Below, piece by piece: positions 25,965-33,537 of a stretch of DNA of 51,063 bases (position 1 is its first letter; each line of letters starts with the position of its first letter). The position numbers and the translations under genes are program-made. The notes below the pieces were generated by a model that was not told where the DNA came from, did no database searches, and was given only the letters and a program-made list of their open reading frames with translations. This DNA is from an uncultured Oscillospiraceae bacterium (lineage in GTDB: Bacteria; Bacillota; Clostridia; Oscillospirales; Oscillospiraceae), in NCBI GenBank assembly GCA_947585425.1, contig CANPWZ010000013.1, forward strand, positions 1 through 51,063. The letters are read 5' to 3'.

Positions 25965-25997
25965 GTGCGGCAAAAAAGTTTTCCATCGGCGGCGGAG

Positions 25998-27947
25998 TCA
26001 GATCCGGCTGACGCCGTCGTCGTCATAGCGCTCATAGGGGGCGCCCTCCCAGCCCAGCATACGGATGGTGGAGGGGTCCAGCTCCTCCACGTTCATGCAG
26101 GGCTCCGCCACCGGGATGGCGCGGCCTTTGCGGATGAACAGGGGGACCTCCGTCAGGGCCACGTCCACATAGTGATGGCCGGCGGGCAGGACCTCGGTAA
26201 AAATGGAGCCGTCCGCCCGGAACTTGACGAACATCATCTCCTCCGGCAGATAGACGTACCGGCCGGAGGCGTTCTGGGTATAGACCGGCGCGATCATGAC
26301 CTCGTTGCCGATGACGAGCTGGTCCTCCACCTCCACCGCGCGGCGGTCCTCCGGCCACACGAAGCAGAGGGGCTTGAAGTACAGGTCGTCCCCCAGGGCC
26401 GCCTTCATGAACTCGCTGTAGATGTAGGGCAGCAGGCGGTAGCGGACGCGGATGACGGCGGCGAAGTCCTCCACACGCTCGAACTGATAGACCTCCTGCT
26501 CCCGGGTGCCCAGGGCGGAGTGGTTGCGCATCAGCGGCGTGAACACGCCCAGGGCCAGCCAGCGCAGCAGCAGGTCCCGGCTGGTGTCGGCCCCGAAGCC
26601 GCCAAGGTCCGCCCCGCAGTAGAGGAACCCGCACATATTCAGGGAGGGCATCATCTTCAGGTTCAGCAGGAGGTGGCTCCACCAGGACTTGTTGTCCCCG
26701 GTCCAGATCCCGCCGTAGCGATGCATCCCGATGTAGGAGGAGCGGGAGAAGAGCAGGATGCGCCTGTCCGGGGCCAGCCGCTCAAAGGCCTCTCCCGCCG
26801 CCCGGGTCATGCCGTACCCGTAGAGGTTGTGTACCCGGTCGTGGCGCACGCGCTCTCCGCCCACATTGTGGTAAAAGCTCTCCCGGACCTTCTGGCTGTT
26901 GGCCTGGGAGGCCAGGAGCGTGCCCACCCCGAACAGCTCCACATCGCCGTCCAGGTATCCCAGCATGGCCGCCCGGGCCTCCGCCTCCTGCTCCCTGGAG
27001 TAGAAGACGGCGGGCTCGTTCATGTCGTTCCAAAAGGCGTCGATGCCCTGGTCCAGCAGGAACTTGTACTGATCCCCGAACCACGCCCGGGCCTCCCGGT
27101 CCAGCATGTCGGGGAAATGGCTCCAGCCGGGCCACACGGCGCCCTCGAAGACGCTGCCGTCCTCTCTGGTGCAGAAATAGCCCTTCTCCACCCCCTCGTC
27201 ATAGACGGGATAGCCCTTCTCCACCTTGACCCCCGCGTCGATGATGGGCACCAGGTGGATGTGCTGCTCCCGCATCTCCCGCACAAAGGCCGGGAAGTCG
27301 GGGAAGCGCTCCTCGTTGACGGTGAAGTCCTTATAGTCCTGCATATAGTCGATGTCCAGATAGACCATATCCAGCGGGACCCGGTTTTCGCGGTGCCCCT
27401 CCACCACCCGGCGGATGTCCGATGCGCACTTGTAGCCCCAGCGGCTCTGGCCGTAGCCGAAGGCGAATTTGGGCGGGATGTAGCTTCTGCCGATGATCCC
27501 CCGGAACTCCCTCACCAGCTCGTAGGCGGCGCCGCCGGTGAGCACGTACAGCTCCAGGTCGGCCCGGCCGCAGGTGATCTTCAGCTCGTCGTACTTCGTA
27601 TAGCAGATGTCGAAGGCGGTGACGCCCGGATAGTCCACGAAGAGGGCGAAGGCCCGCGCCCCCCCGAATACGACGATGAAATTGTGGGCCCCGTACAGGG
27701 AGACCTTTTCCTCCGTGTGGTTGGGATCGTCGGCGCAGCTGCTCACATAGAGATATCCGCGCTTGTTGATCCCCCGGTTGGCCTCCCCCAGCCCGAACAC
27801 GACTTCCTCCGGGGCCATCTGATACCGAAACTCGAATCCCTCCCCGGCGCTGACGGCGCCGATCTCAGGCGCGCCCGCCTCCGGCGGGATGGGGGCGGTC
27901 ACCGCCCCGGTGGGAAAGGGCGTTCCGAATACATACTTTTTTACCAT
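25998..27947 (-). CDS. GH31 family glycosidase (alpha-glucosidase/alpha-xylosidase)
   Basis: A 649-residue cytoplasmic glycosidase. The N-terminal beta-sandwich (EEVVFGLGEANRGINKRG) is followed by the barrel: PPKFAFGYGQSRWGY, LDIDYMQDYKDFTVNEERFP, nucleophile Asp308 in WNDMNEPAVF, and acid/base Asp418 in IWTGDNKSWW. The beta-sandwich tail follows. YxGADLGGF and the RSSYIGMHRYGGIW segment fit alpha-glucosidases of this family. Substrate (maltose-type, isomaltose or xyloglucan units) is not decided. It has no signal peptide. The promoter on the minus strand is divergent from that of the LytTR gene. Confidence 0.95.
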   Translation of the reverse strand: MVKKYVFGTPFPTGAVTAPIPPEAGAPEIGAVSAGEGFEFRYQMAPEEVVFGLGEANRGINKRGYLYVSSCADDPNHTEEKVSLYGAHNFIVVFGGARAFALFVDYPGVTAFDICYTKYDELKITCGRADLELYVLTGGAAYELVREFRGIIGRSYIPPKFAFGYGQSRWGYKCASDIRRVVEGHRENRVPLDMVYLDIDYMQDYKDFTVNEERFPDFPAFVREMREQHIHLVPIIDAGVKVEKGYPVYDEGVEKGYFCTREDGSVFEGAVWPGWSHFPDMLDREARAWFGDQYKFLLDQGIDAFWNDMNEPAVFYSREQEAEARAAMLGYLDGDVELFGVGTLLASQANSQKVRESFYHNVGGERVRHDRVHNLYGYGMTRAAGEAFERLAPDRRILLFSRSSYIGMHRYGGIWTGDNKSWWSHLLLNLKMMPSLNMCGFLYCGADLGGFGADTSRDLLLRWLALGVFTPLMRNHSALGTREQEVYQFERVEDFAAVIRVRYRLLPYIYSEFMKAALGDDLYFKPLCFVWPEDRRAVEVEDQLVIGNEVMIAPVYTQNASGRYVYLPEEMMFVKFRADGSIFTEVLPAGHHYVDVALTEVPLFIRKGRAIPVAEPCMNVEELDPSTIRMLGWEGAPYERYDDDGVSRI

Positions 27948-28057
27948 GTGCGTATCCCCTCTCTGCGGGCCGCTGTCCGTTTTCTTCTTCCCGCGGCGGA
28001 TCCGAAGGGCTCACAGGCCGGCGGGCGGACGGACAGGATGCGGTCAGCGTCCAGCAA

Positions 28058-28086
28058 ATTGTACCAAGATAACGGCGGAAAGTCAA
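28058..28086 (-). promoter_or_regulatory. Sigma-A promoter of the GH31 gene
   Basis: On the minus strand TTGACT (28081-28086), 17-bp spacer, TACAAT (28058-28063), 111 nt before the GH31 start. Confidence 0.75.
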
Positions 28087-28094
28087 GGGCCTCG

Positions 28095-28119
28095 GGACGG
28101 CCCGGAACAGGACGGCCCG
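28095..28119. repeat. Tandem GGACGGCCCG repeats upstream of the GH31 promoter
   Basis: Two copies of GGACGGCCCG (28095-28104, 28110-28119), 15 bp apart, just upstream of the GH31 -35 box and between the divergent promoters. A possible regulator site; chance is not excluded. Confidence 0.4.
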
Positions 28120-28159
28120 CGGCCGGTTTATCAGGGAATTTTTGACTGAAACGGGGCCT

Positions 28160-28188
28160 TTGACATATGATTTTGGACGTGTTATCAT
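28160..28188 (+). promoter_or_regulatory. Sigma-A promoter of the LytTR/GHKL two-component operon
   Basis: TTGACA (28160-28165), 17-bp spacer, TATCAT (28183-28188), 38 nt before the ATG. Confidence 0.85.
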
Positions 28189-28225
28189 ATCATTAAAGTA
28201 ACATTTGTGCAGGGGTGACAGCCAT

Positions 28226-28936
28226 ATGCTTCGCATCGCCATCGCGGAGGATGATCCCGTGTGCGCCCGGCAGCTTTGCCAGTTCATCGAGACCTTTGGC
28301 CGGGAGTCCGCCCAGGCGTTCACCACCGCTGTCTTTGCCGACGGGGAAAAGCTGGTGGCCGCCTACAATTCGCAGTTCGATATGATCCTGATGGATGTGG
28401 AGATGCCCGTCATGGACGGGATGACGGCGGCGGGCTATATCCGCCGGATGGATCCGGCGGTGGTCATCATCTTCATCACCAACATGGCCCAGTACGCCAT
28501 CAAGGGCTATGAGGTGGACGCCCTGGACTATGTGCTCAAGCCGGTGAGCTACTTCTCCTTCACCCAGCGGCTGAGCCGCGCCATCTCCCGCATCCAGGCC
28601 CGGCGCAGGGCCTATGTGACCCTCCCCGTCAAGGGGGGGACCATGCGGCTGGAATCCGGCGACCTCTATTATGTGGAGAGCCAGGGGCACCAGCTGTTCT
28701 ACCACACCCGCTCCGGGGTATATCAGGCCTCGGGCACCATCCAGCAGGCGGAGCAGGACCTGGAGGGCATGGGCTTCTTCCGCTGCAACAAGGGCTACCT
28801 GGTGAACCTGGAGCATGTGGAGGGCATCCAGGAGAACTGCGCCAGGGTCAAGGGAGACAGCCTGCTCATCAGCCGGGGCCGGCGGGCCGCCTTTATGGAG
28901 GCGCTGGCCGACTACGTGGGGGGGACGCGGCGATGA
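28226..28936 (+). CDS. LytTR-type response regulator
   Basis: A 236-residue response regulator of the AgrA/VirR/LytR group. The receiver domain (1-125) has the acidic pair at residues 8-10 (EDD), phosphoacceptor Asp57 in MILMDVEMP, a Thr in FITN, and Lys in DYVLKPV. The LytTR DNA-binding domain (about 140-232) includes MRLESGDLYYVESQGHQLFYHT and FRCNKGYLVNLEHVEGI. These proteins bind paired 9-bp direct repeats. ATG 28226 follows AGGGG; the longer TTG frame overlaps that site. Its stop overlaps the kinase start (ATGA). The GCAGTTT repeats upstream of the GH3 gene at 30483 are its most likely target. Confidence 0.95.
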   Translation: MLRIAIAEDDPVCARQLCQFIETFGRESAQAFTTAVFADGEKLVAAYNSQFDMILMDVEMPVMDGMTAAGYIRRMDPAVVIIFITNMAQYAIKGYEVDALDYVLKPVSYFSFTQRLSRAISRIQARRRAYVTLPVKGGTMRLESGDLYYVESQGHQLFYHTRSGVYQASGTIQQAEQDLEGMGFFRCNKGYLVNLEHVEGIQENCARVKGDSLLISRGRRAAFMEALADYVGGTRR

Positions 28937-30255
28937 ACGTCACCCCCAACATCCCCCGGCTGTTCACCGCCCTGGCCGAGTGGTGCGCCTGCCTGGTGTT
29001 CATCCTCCGCGCGCCGAAACGGCCCGGCATGAGCAGACCCGCCCTCACCGTGGCGCTGCTGGCGGCGCTGGGCGTCCAGTGCGTCTTTCTGGAGGCCACC
29101 GGAACCCTGCCGGTGGTCTACTGGTTCCCCTGCATGGGGGTGGCCGCCCTGATCATGCTGGGGCTGGTCTGGCTGTGCTGCGACATCAGGGCCGTCCCCG
29201 CGGTGTACGTCACCGCCCGGGCCTTTTTGCTGGCGGAGCTTGCCGCCTCCCTGGAGTGGCAGATCTATTACTACTGCGCCAACGCCTTCCACCTGTCGGG
29301 CCCGGCCCCGGCGGCGGCCTTCCTGATCCCCATCTACGCCCTGTTCTTCGGCGCCATCTACCTGGCGGAGGCGCGGCGGAAGGAGCCCCGCTCCCCCTTG
29401 CCGGACAGGCCCTCCGAGCTGATCATCCCCCTGGCCATCGCCCTGGCCTCCTTCTGCGTGGGCAACCTGAGCTTCGTCATCAGCGACAGCCCCTTCTCCA
29501 CCGGCATCGTGGCCGACATCCACACCATCCGCACCCTGTCCGACCTGGCCGGCGTGGCGGCGCTGTTCGCCTACCATCTCCAGCGCTCCGAGCTCTATGC
29601 CCGGCAGGAGCTGGACTCCATCCAGAGCATTTTGCAGAACCAGTATGTCCAGTACCGCCAGGCCAGGGAGAGCATCGACCTCATCAACCACAAGTATCAC
29701 GACCTGAAGCACCAGATCGCCTATCTCCGGGCGGAGACCGACCCGGAGCGCCGCTCCGCCTTCCTGGACGAGATGGAGAGCGAGATCCGGGACTACGAGG
29801 CCCAGAACAAGACGGGGAACCCGGTGCTGGACACGGTACTCACCGGCAAGAGCCTCTACTGCGCCCGGCACAGCATCGCCCTTACCTGCGTGGCCGACGG
29901 CGCCCTGCTGAGCTTCATGAACGTGGTGGACCTGAGCTCCCTCTTCGGCAACATCCTGGACAACGCCATCGAGTGCGAGCTGCGCATCGCCGACAAGTCC
30001 AGGCGGCTGGTCCATCTGATGGTCTACAACCGGAAGGATCTGCTGTTCATCCAGTGTGAGAACTACTGCGACGATCCCCCCGCCCTGGAGGAGGACGGCC
30101 TGCCCAAAACCACCAAGGACGACCCGGACCGCCACGGCTACGGGCTGAAATCCATCCGCTACACCGCCGAAAAGTACGGCGGGTCCATGTCCATCAACAT
30201 GAAAGACGACTGGTTCGAGCTGACCGTGGTCATCCCCATAAGCCAGACGAACTGA
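28933..30255 (+). CDS. GHKL sensor histidine kinase (AgrC-like)
   Basis: A 440-residue membrane kinase. Six hydrophobic helices span about residues 10-215, giving a 5TM/6TM sensor without a large external domain, as in AgrC-type peptide sensors. The dimerisation region has His256 in HKYHDLKHQI, followed by the GHKL ATPase domain with N box GNILDNAIECE and G box HGYGLKSIRYTAEKYGG. No agrB/agrD-like peptide gene is visible nearby, so the ligand may be a sugar or a peptide encoded elsewhere. The ATG at 28933 overlaps the regulator's stop. A strong terminator follows. Confidence 0.93.
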   Translation: MNVTPNIPRLFTALAEWCACLVFILRAPKRPGMSRPALTVALLAALGVQCVFLEATGTLPVVYWFPCMGVAALIMLGLVWLCCDIRAVPAVYVTARAFLLAELAASLEWQIYYYCANAFHLSGPAPAAAFLIPIYALFFGAIYLAEARRKEPRSPLPDRPSELIIPLAIALASFCVGNLSFVISDSPFSTGIVADIHTIRTLSDLAGVAALFAYHLQRSELYARQELDSIQSILQNQYVQYRQARESIDLINHKYHDLKHQIAYLRAETDPERRSAFLDEMESEIRDYEAQNKTGNPVLDTVLTGKSLYCARHSIALTCVADGALLSFMNVVDLSSLFGNILDNAIECELRIADKSRRLVHLMVYNRKDLLFIQCENYCDDPPALEEDGLPKTTKDDPDRHGYGLKSIRYTAEKYGGSMSINMKDDWFELTVVIPISQTN

Positions 30256-30269
30256 GCCCTCCGCGCCCC

Positions 30270-30308
30270 GCGCCCCGGCTGCCCGCCCGGGCAGCCGGGG
30301 CGCTTTTT
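30270..30308 (+). terminator. Terminator of the two-component operon
   Basis: A perfect 15-bp GC stem (30270-30284 with 30289-30303), GCCC loop, T5 (30304-30308). It separates the kinase transcript from the GH3 promoter region. Confidence 0.92.
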
Positions 30309-30310
30309 GT

Positions 30311-30369
30311 GCAGTTTGCCATATCGCTTTGCAGTTTGCGCTCCAAAAGAAGCAGTTTGTGCAGTTTCG
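30311..30369 (+). promoter_or_regulatory. GCAGTTT direct repeats, candidate LytTR binding sites
   Basis: Four copies of GCAGTTT at 30311, 30331, 30352 and 30361. The first three are spaced 20 and 21 bp, about two helical turns, as LytTR dimers need. Each copy matches 7 or 8 of 9 positions of the AgrA-type 9-mer pattern. They end right at the -35 position of the GH3 promoter, and the encoding LytTR gene is adjacent. Confidence 0.65.
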
Positions 30370-30398
30370 TAACACAACTGTAAAATTTGTGATAGAAT
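30370..30398 (+). promoter_or_regulatory. Activator-dependent promoter of the GH3 operon
   Basis: TAGAAT (30393-30398) with an upstream TG (extended -10) and no recognisable -35 box at 30370-30375. The missing -35 fits a need for a bound activator at the repeats just upstream. Confidence 0.5.
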
Positions 30399-30482
30399 CC
30401 CCTCGCAACGGCGCGGGAGGGGCCATCCCGCGTCCACGCGGCTTTTGGAAAAGTCAAAATTGGAAAAGTAGGAGGGATTCAA

Positions 30483-33398
30483 ATGTTAGGCATCAACATG
30501 CAAGATGTGCTCACTACGCTGGGCCTGATCAAGAACTATCTGATCGCCCTGGGCGTCATCCTCGTAGTGGCCGTCATCATCACCATCGCGGCCATCAAGA
30601 TCAAGAAGCCCCTGAAGGGCCTGGTCCGCGGCTCCGCCTGGATGGCCTTTCTGCTGGCCCTCGTCATCATCGTGGACCTGATCCTGACCGGCCCCCTGTA
30701 CGGCATCGTCAGCATGGCGCTCCGCGGCGGCGGCGACATCAGTGAGCAGAGCATCACCGACGCCAGCGCCCTGTGCGAGGAGATCGCCGAGGAGGGCTTC
30801 GTCCTGCTGAAGAACGACGGCGTGCTGCCCCTGGGCGAGGGCGCCAAGGTCAACACCTTCGGCTGGTCCTCCACCAACCCCGTGTACGGCGGCACCGGCT
30901 CCGGCTCCCTGTCCGGCCTGTATGAGACGGTCTCCCTGCTCCAGGGCCTGACCAACGCCGGCATCGAGTACAACACCACCCTGACCGACTTCTACACCAA
31001 ATGGCGTGAGAAGCGTCCCACCATCGGCATGATGGGCCAGGACTGGACCGTCCCCGAGCCCAGCATGAGCGACTATGACGGCGCCGGCGTGTTTGAGAAC
31101 GCCGCTTCCTACTCCGACACCGCCATCATCGTCCTTGCCCGCTCCGGCGGCGAGGGCGCCGACCTGCCCACCACGCTGGATCCCAACATCCCCGACACCT
31201 TCCAGGACGACGGCAGCGGTACCATGTTCTCCGCCACCGGCCTGCGCCTGAGCGAGTACCCCGAGGATCTGGGCGCCGACAAGCACTATCTGGAGCCCAC
31301 CACCCGTGAGCTCGCCATGATCGACCGCGTGACCAGCGAGTTCGACAAGGTCGTGGTCGTCATCAACGCCTCCAACGCCATGGAGCTGGGCTGGGTGGAG
31401 GACTATCCCCAGATCGGCGCCGTCATCCTGGCCCCCGGCCCCGGCCAGACCGGCTTCAACGCCCTGGGCGACATCCTCACCGGCAAGGTGAACCCCTCCG
31501 GCAAGACCGTCGACACCTTCGTCTATGATCTGACCGATACGCCCTATTTCAACAACATCGGCGAGTTCAAGTACACCAACCTGGACGACGTGGCTCCCCT
31601 GTCCTACGGCTTCCCCGTGATCCCCAACTTCGTCAACTATGTCGAGGGCATCTACGTGGGCTACCGCTGGTATGAGACCGCCGCCGCCGAGGGCGTCATC
31701 GACTACGACAAGACCGTTGTGTATCCCTTCGGCTACGGCCTGAGCTACACCACCTTCGAGCAGACCATGGGCGCCATCTCCGAGTCCGACGGCACCATCA
31801 GCTTTGACGTGACCGTGAAGAACACCGGCTCTGTGGCCGGCAAGGACGTGGTGGAAGTCTACTACAACCCGCCCTACACCAACGGCGGCATCGAGAAGTC
31901 CGCCGCCAACCTGGTGGCCTTCGCCAAGACCGGCGTCATCGAGCCCGGCCAGACCGAGACCGTGAAGATCTCCTTCACCGCCGAGGATATGGCCTCCTAC
32001 GATTACAAGGGCGCCGGCTGCTGGGTGCTGGAGCAGGGCGACTATGAGATCTCCATCAACTCCGACTCCCACAACAAGATCGACTCCCAGACCTACACCG
32101 TGGGCAGCACCGTCACCTATAACGAGAGCAACCCCCGCTCCACCGACAAGGTCGCCGCTGTCAACCAGTTCGACTATGCCGCCGGCGACGTGACCTATCT
32201 GTCCCGCGCCGACAAGTTCGCCAACTATGACGCGGCCACCGCCGCTCCCACCAACACCGAGATGGCCGCGGACATGAAGGCCACCTTCTACAACAGCGTC
32301 ACCTACGATCCCACCCAGTTCAACAACCCCGACGACGTGATGCCCACCACCGGCAAGAAGGGCAGCCTGACGCTGACCGATATGCGCGGGCTGGACTATG
32401 ACGATCCCAAGTGGGAGGAGCTGCTGGATCAGCTCTCCGTGGAGGATATGGTCAACCTGATCGCCGTGGGCGGCTATCAGAGCGTCGCCGTCAGCTCCGT
32501 GGGCAAGACCCAGCAGGTGGACTGCGACGGCCCCGCCTCCATCAACAATAACTTCACCGGCAAGGCCTCCATCGGCTTCCCCGCCGGCGTGGTGATCGCC
32601 GCCACCTGGAACACCGACCTGGCCCATGACTTCGGCGCCAGCATCGGCAAGATGGCCGACGAGATGGACGTGTCCGGCTGGTACGCCCCCGCTATGAACA
32701 CCCACCGCTCCGCCTTTGCCGGCCGTAACTTCGAGTACTACTCCGAGGACGGCTATATCTCCGGCGCTATGGCCTCCAACGCCGTGCTGGGCGCCGCCGA
32801 GAGCAACGTGTACGCCTTCATCAAGCACTTCGCCCTGAACGACCAGGAGACCCACCGCACCGATATGCTCTGCACCTGGTCCAACGAGCAGGCCATGCGT
32901 GAGATCTACTTCAAGCCCTTCGAGATGTGCGTGAAGAACTACGATTTCGCCAGCCACAACCCCATGGCCGTCATGTGCGCCTTCAACTATATCGGCAACA
33001 ACTGGGCGGGCGCCACTCCCCAGCTGCAGAAGACCGTTCTGCGTGACGAGTGGGGCTTCGTGGGCATGGTGCTGACCGACTACTTCGGCGGCTACGGCTA
33101 CATGGACGCCGACATCGCCATCCGCAACGGCACCGACTTCTGCCTGACCCCGCAGGCCACCGCCGAGAGCACCCTCACCGATCAGACCAGCGCCACCTCC
33201 GTCCTGGCCATGCGTGAGGCCTCCCACAACATCCTGTACACCACCGCCAACAGCCGCGCCTATGCCAACGGCGCCAACGGCGGCCCGGCCGCCTGGGAGA
33301 TCGCCATGTATGTCATCTCCGCCGTGGTCATCGCCATCGCCGTGATCTGCGAGATCCTGTTCATCAAGAAGTACCTCAACCAGAAGAAGGCCGCCTGA
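30483..33398 (+). CDS. Membrane-anchored GH3 beta-glycosidase with permuted domain order
   Basis: A 971-residue GH3 with two N-terminal hydrophobic helices (about 16-39, 52-76) and a C-terminal one (about 938-965). Domain order is reversed: first the GH3 C-terminal (alpha/beta) domain from about 90 (GFVLLKNDGVLPL), then Fn3-like (about 425-545), then the catalytic barrel from about 635. The barrel shows GRNFEYYSEDG, KHFALNDQETHR and nucleophile Asp866 in GMVLTDYFG. This swapped order is known in a few GH3 glucosidases, but the anchors at both ends are unusual. SD AGGAGG is about 8 nt upstream. Substrate (beta-glucoside, xyloside or glycan) unknown. The codon use is notably biased, suggesting high expression. 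Confidence 0.9.
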   Translation: MLGINMQDVLTTLGLIKNYLIALGVILVVAVIITIAAIKIKKPLKGLVRGSAWMAFLLALVIIVDLILTGPLYGIVSMALRGGGDISEQSITDASALCEEIAEEGFVLLKNDGVLPLGEGAKVNTFGWSSTNPVYGGTGSGSLSGLYETVSLLQGLTNAGIEYNTTLTDFYTKWREKRPTIGMMGQDWTVPEPSMSDYDGAGVFENAASYSDTAIIVLARSGGEGADLPTTLDPNIPDTFQDDGSGTMFSATGLRLSEYPEDLGADKHYLEPTTRELAMIDRVTSEFDKVVVVINASNAMELGWVEDYPQIGAVILAPGPGQTGFNALGDILTGKVNPSGKTVDTFVYDLTDTPYFNNIGEFKYTNLDDVAPLSYGFPVIPNFVNYVEGIYVGYRWYETAAAEGVIDYDKTVVYPFGYGLSYTTFEQTMGAISESDGTISFDVTVKNTGSVAGKDVVEVYYNPPYTNGGIEKSAANLVAFAKTGVIEPGQTETVKISFTAEDMASYDYKGAGCWVLEQGDYEISINSDSHNKIDSQTYTVGSTVTYNESNPRSTDKVAAVNQFDYAAGDVTYLSRADKFANYDAATAAPTNTEMAADMKATFYNSVTYDPTQFNNPDDVMPTTGKKGSLTLTDMRGLDYDDPKWEELLDQLSVEDMVNLIAVGGYQSVAVSSVGKTQQVDCDGPASINNNFTGKASIGFPAGVVIAATWNTDLAHDFGASIGKMADEMDVSGWYAPAMNTHRSAFAGRNFEYYSEDGYISGAMASNAVLGAAESNVYAFIKHFALNDQETHRTDMLCTWSNEQAMREIYFKPFEMCVKNYDFASHNPMAVMCAFNYIGNNWAGATPQLQKTVLRDEWGFVGMVLTDYFGGYGYMDADIAIRNGTDFCLTPQATAESTLTDQTSATSVLAMREASHNILYTTANSRAYANGANGGPAAWEIAMYVISAVVIAIAVICEILFIKKYLNQKKAA

Positions 33399-33436
33399 GC
33401 AGCCTGACCATTCCCCAAGCGATCCGTAAATCTTCC

Positions 33437-33470
33437 GCCTGCCCCCTCCCCGCACGGGGAGGGGGCAGGC
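33437..33470 (+). other. Strong intercistronic hairpin without T tract
   Basis: A perfect 15-bp stem (33437-33451 with 33456-33470), GCAC loop, followed by CCCCAAATCCC instead of T. More likely an mRNA-stabilising or processing element between the GH3 genes than a terminator. Confidence 0.65.
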
Positions 33471-33537
33471 CCCAAATCCCCTTTGCGCTGAATCGTTAAT
33501 TCTCCTGCCCGCCGGCAGGATCGGGAGGTAATATGAA

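Noticed and set aside
30311-30369. CRISPR-like reading of the GCAGTTT repeats
   Set aside because: Repeat units are about 9 bp with 11-12 bp spacers, far too short for CRISPR, and they sit in a promoter region. LytTR sites explain them better.
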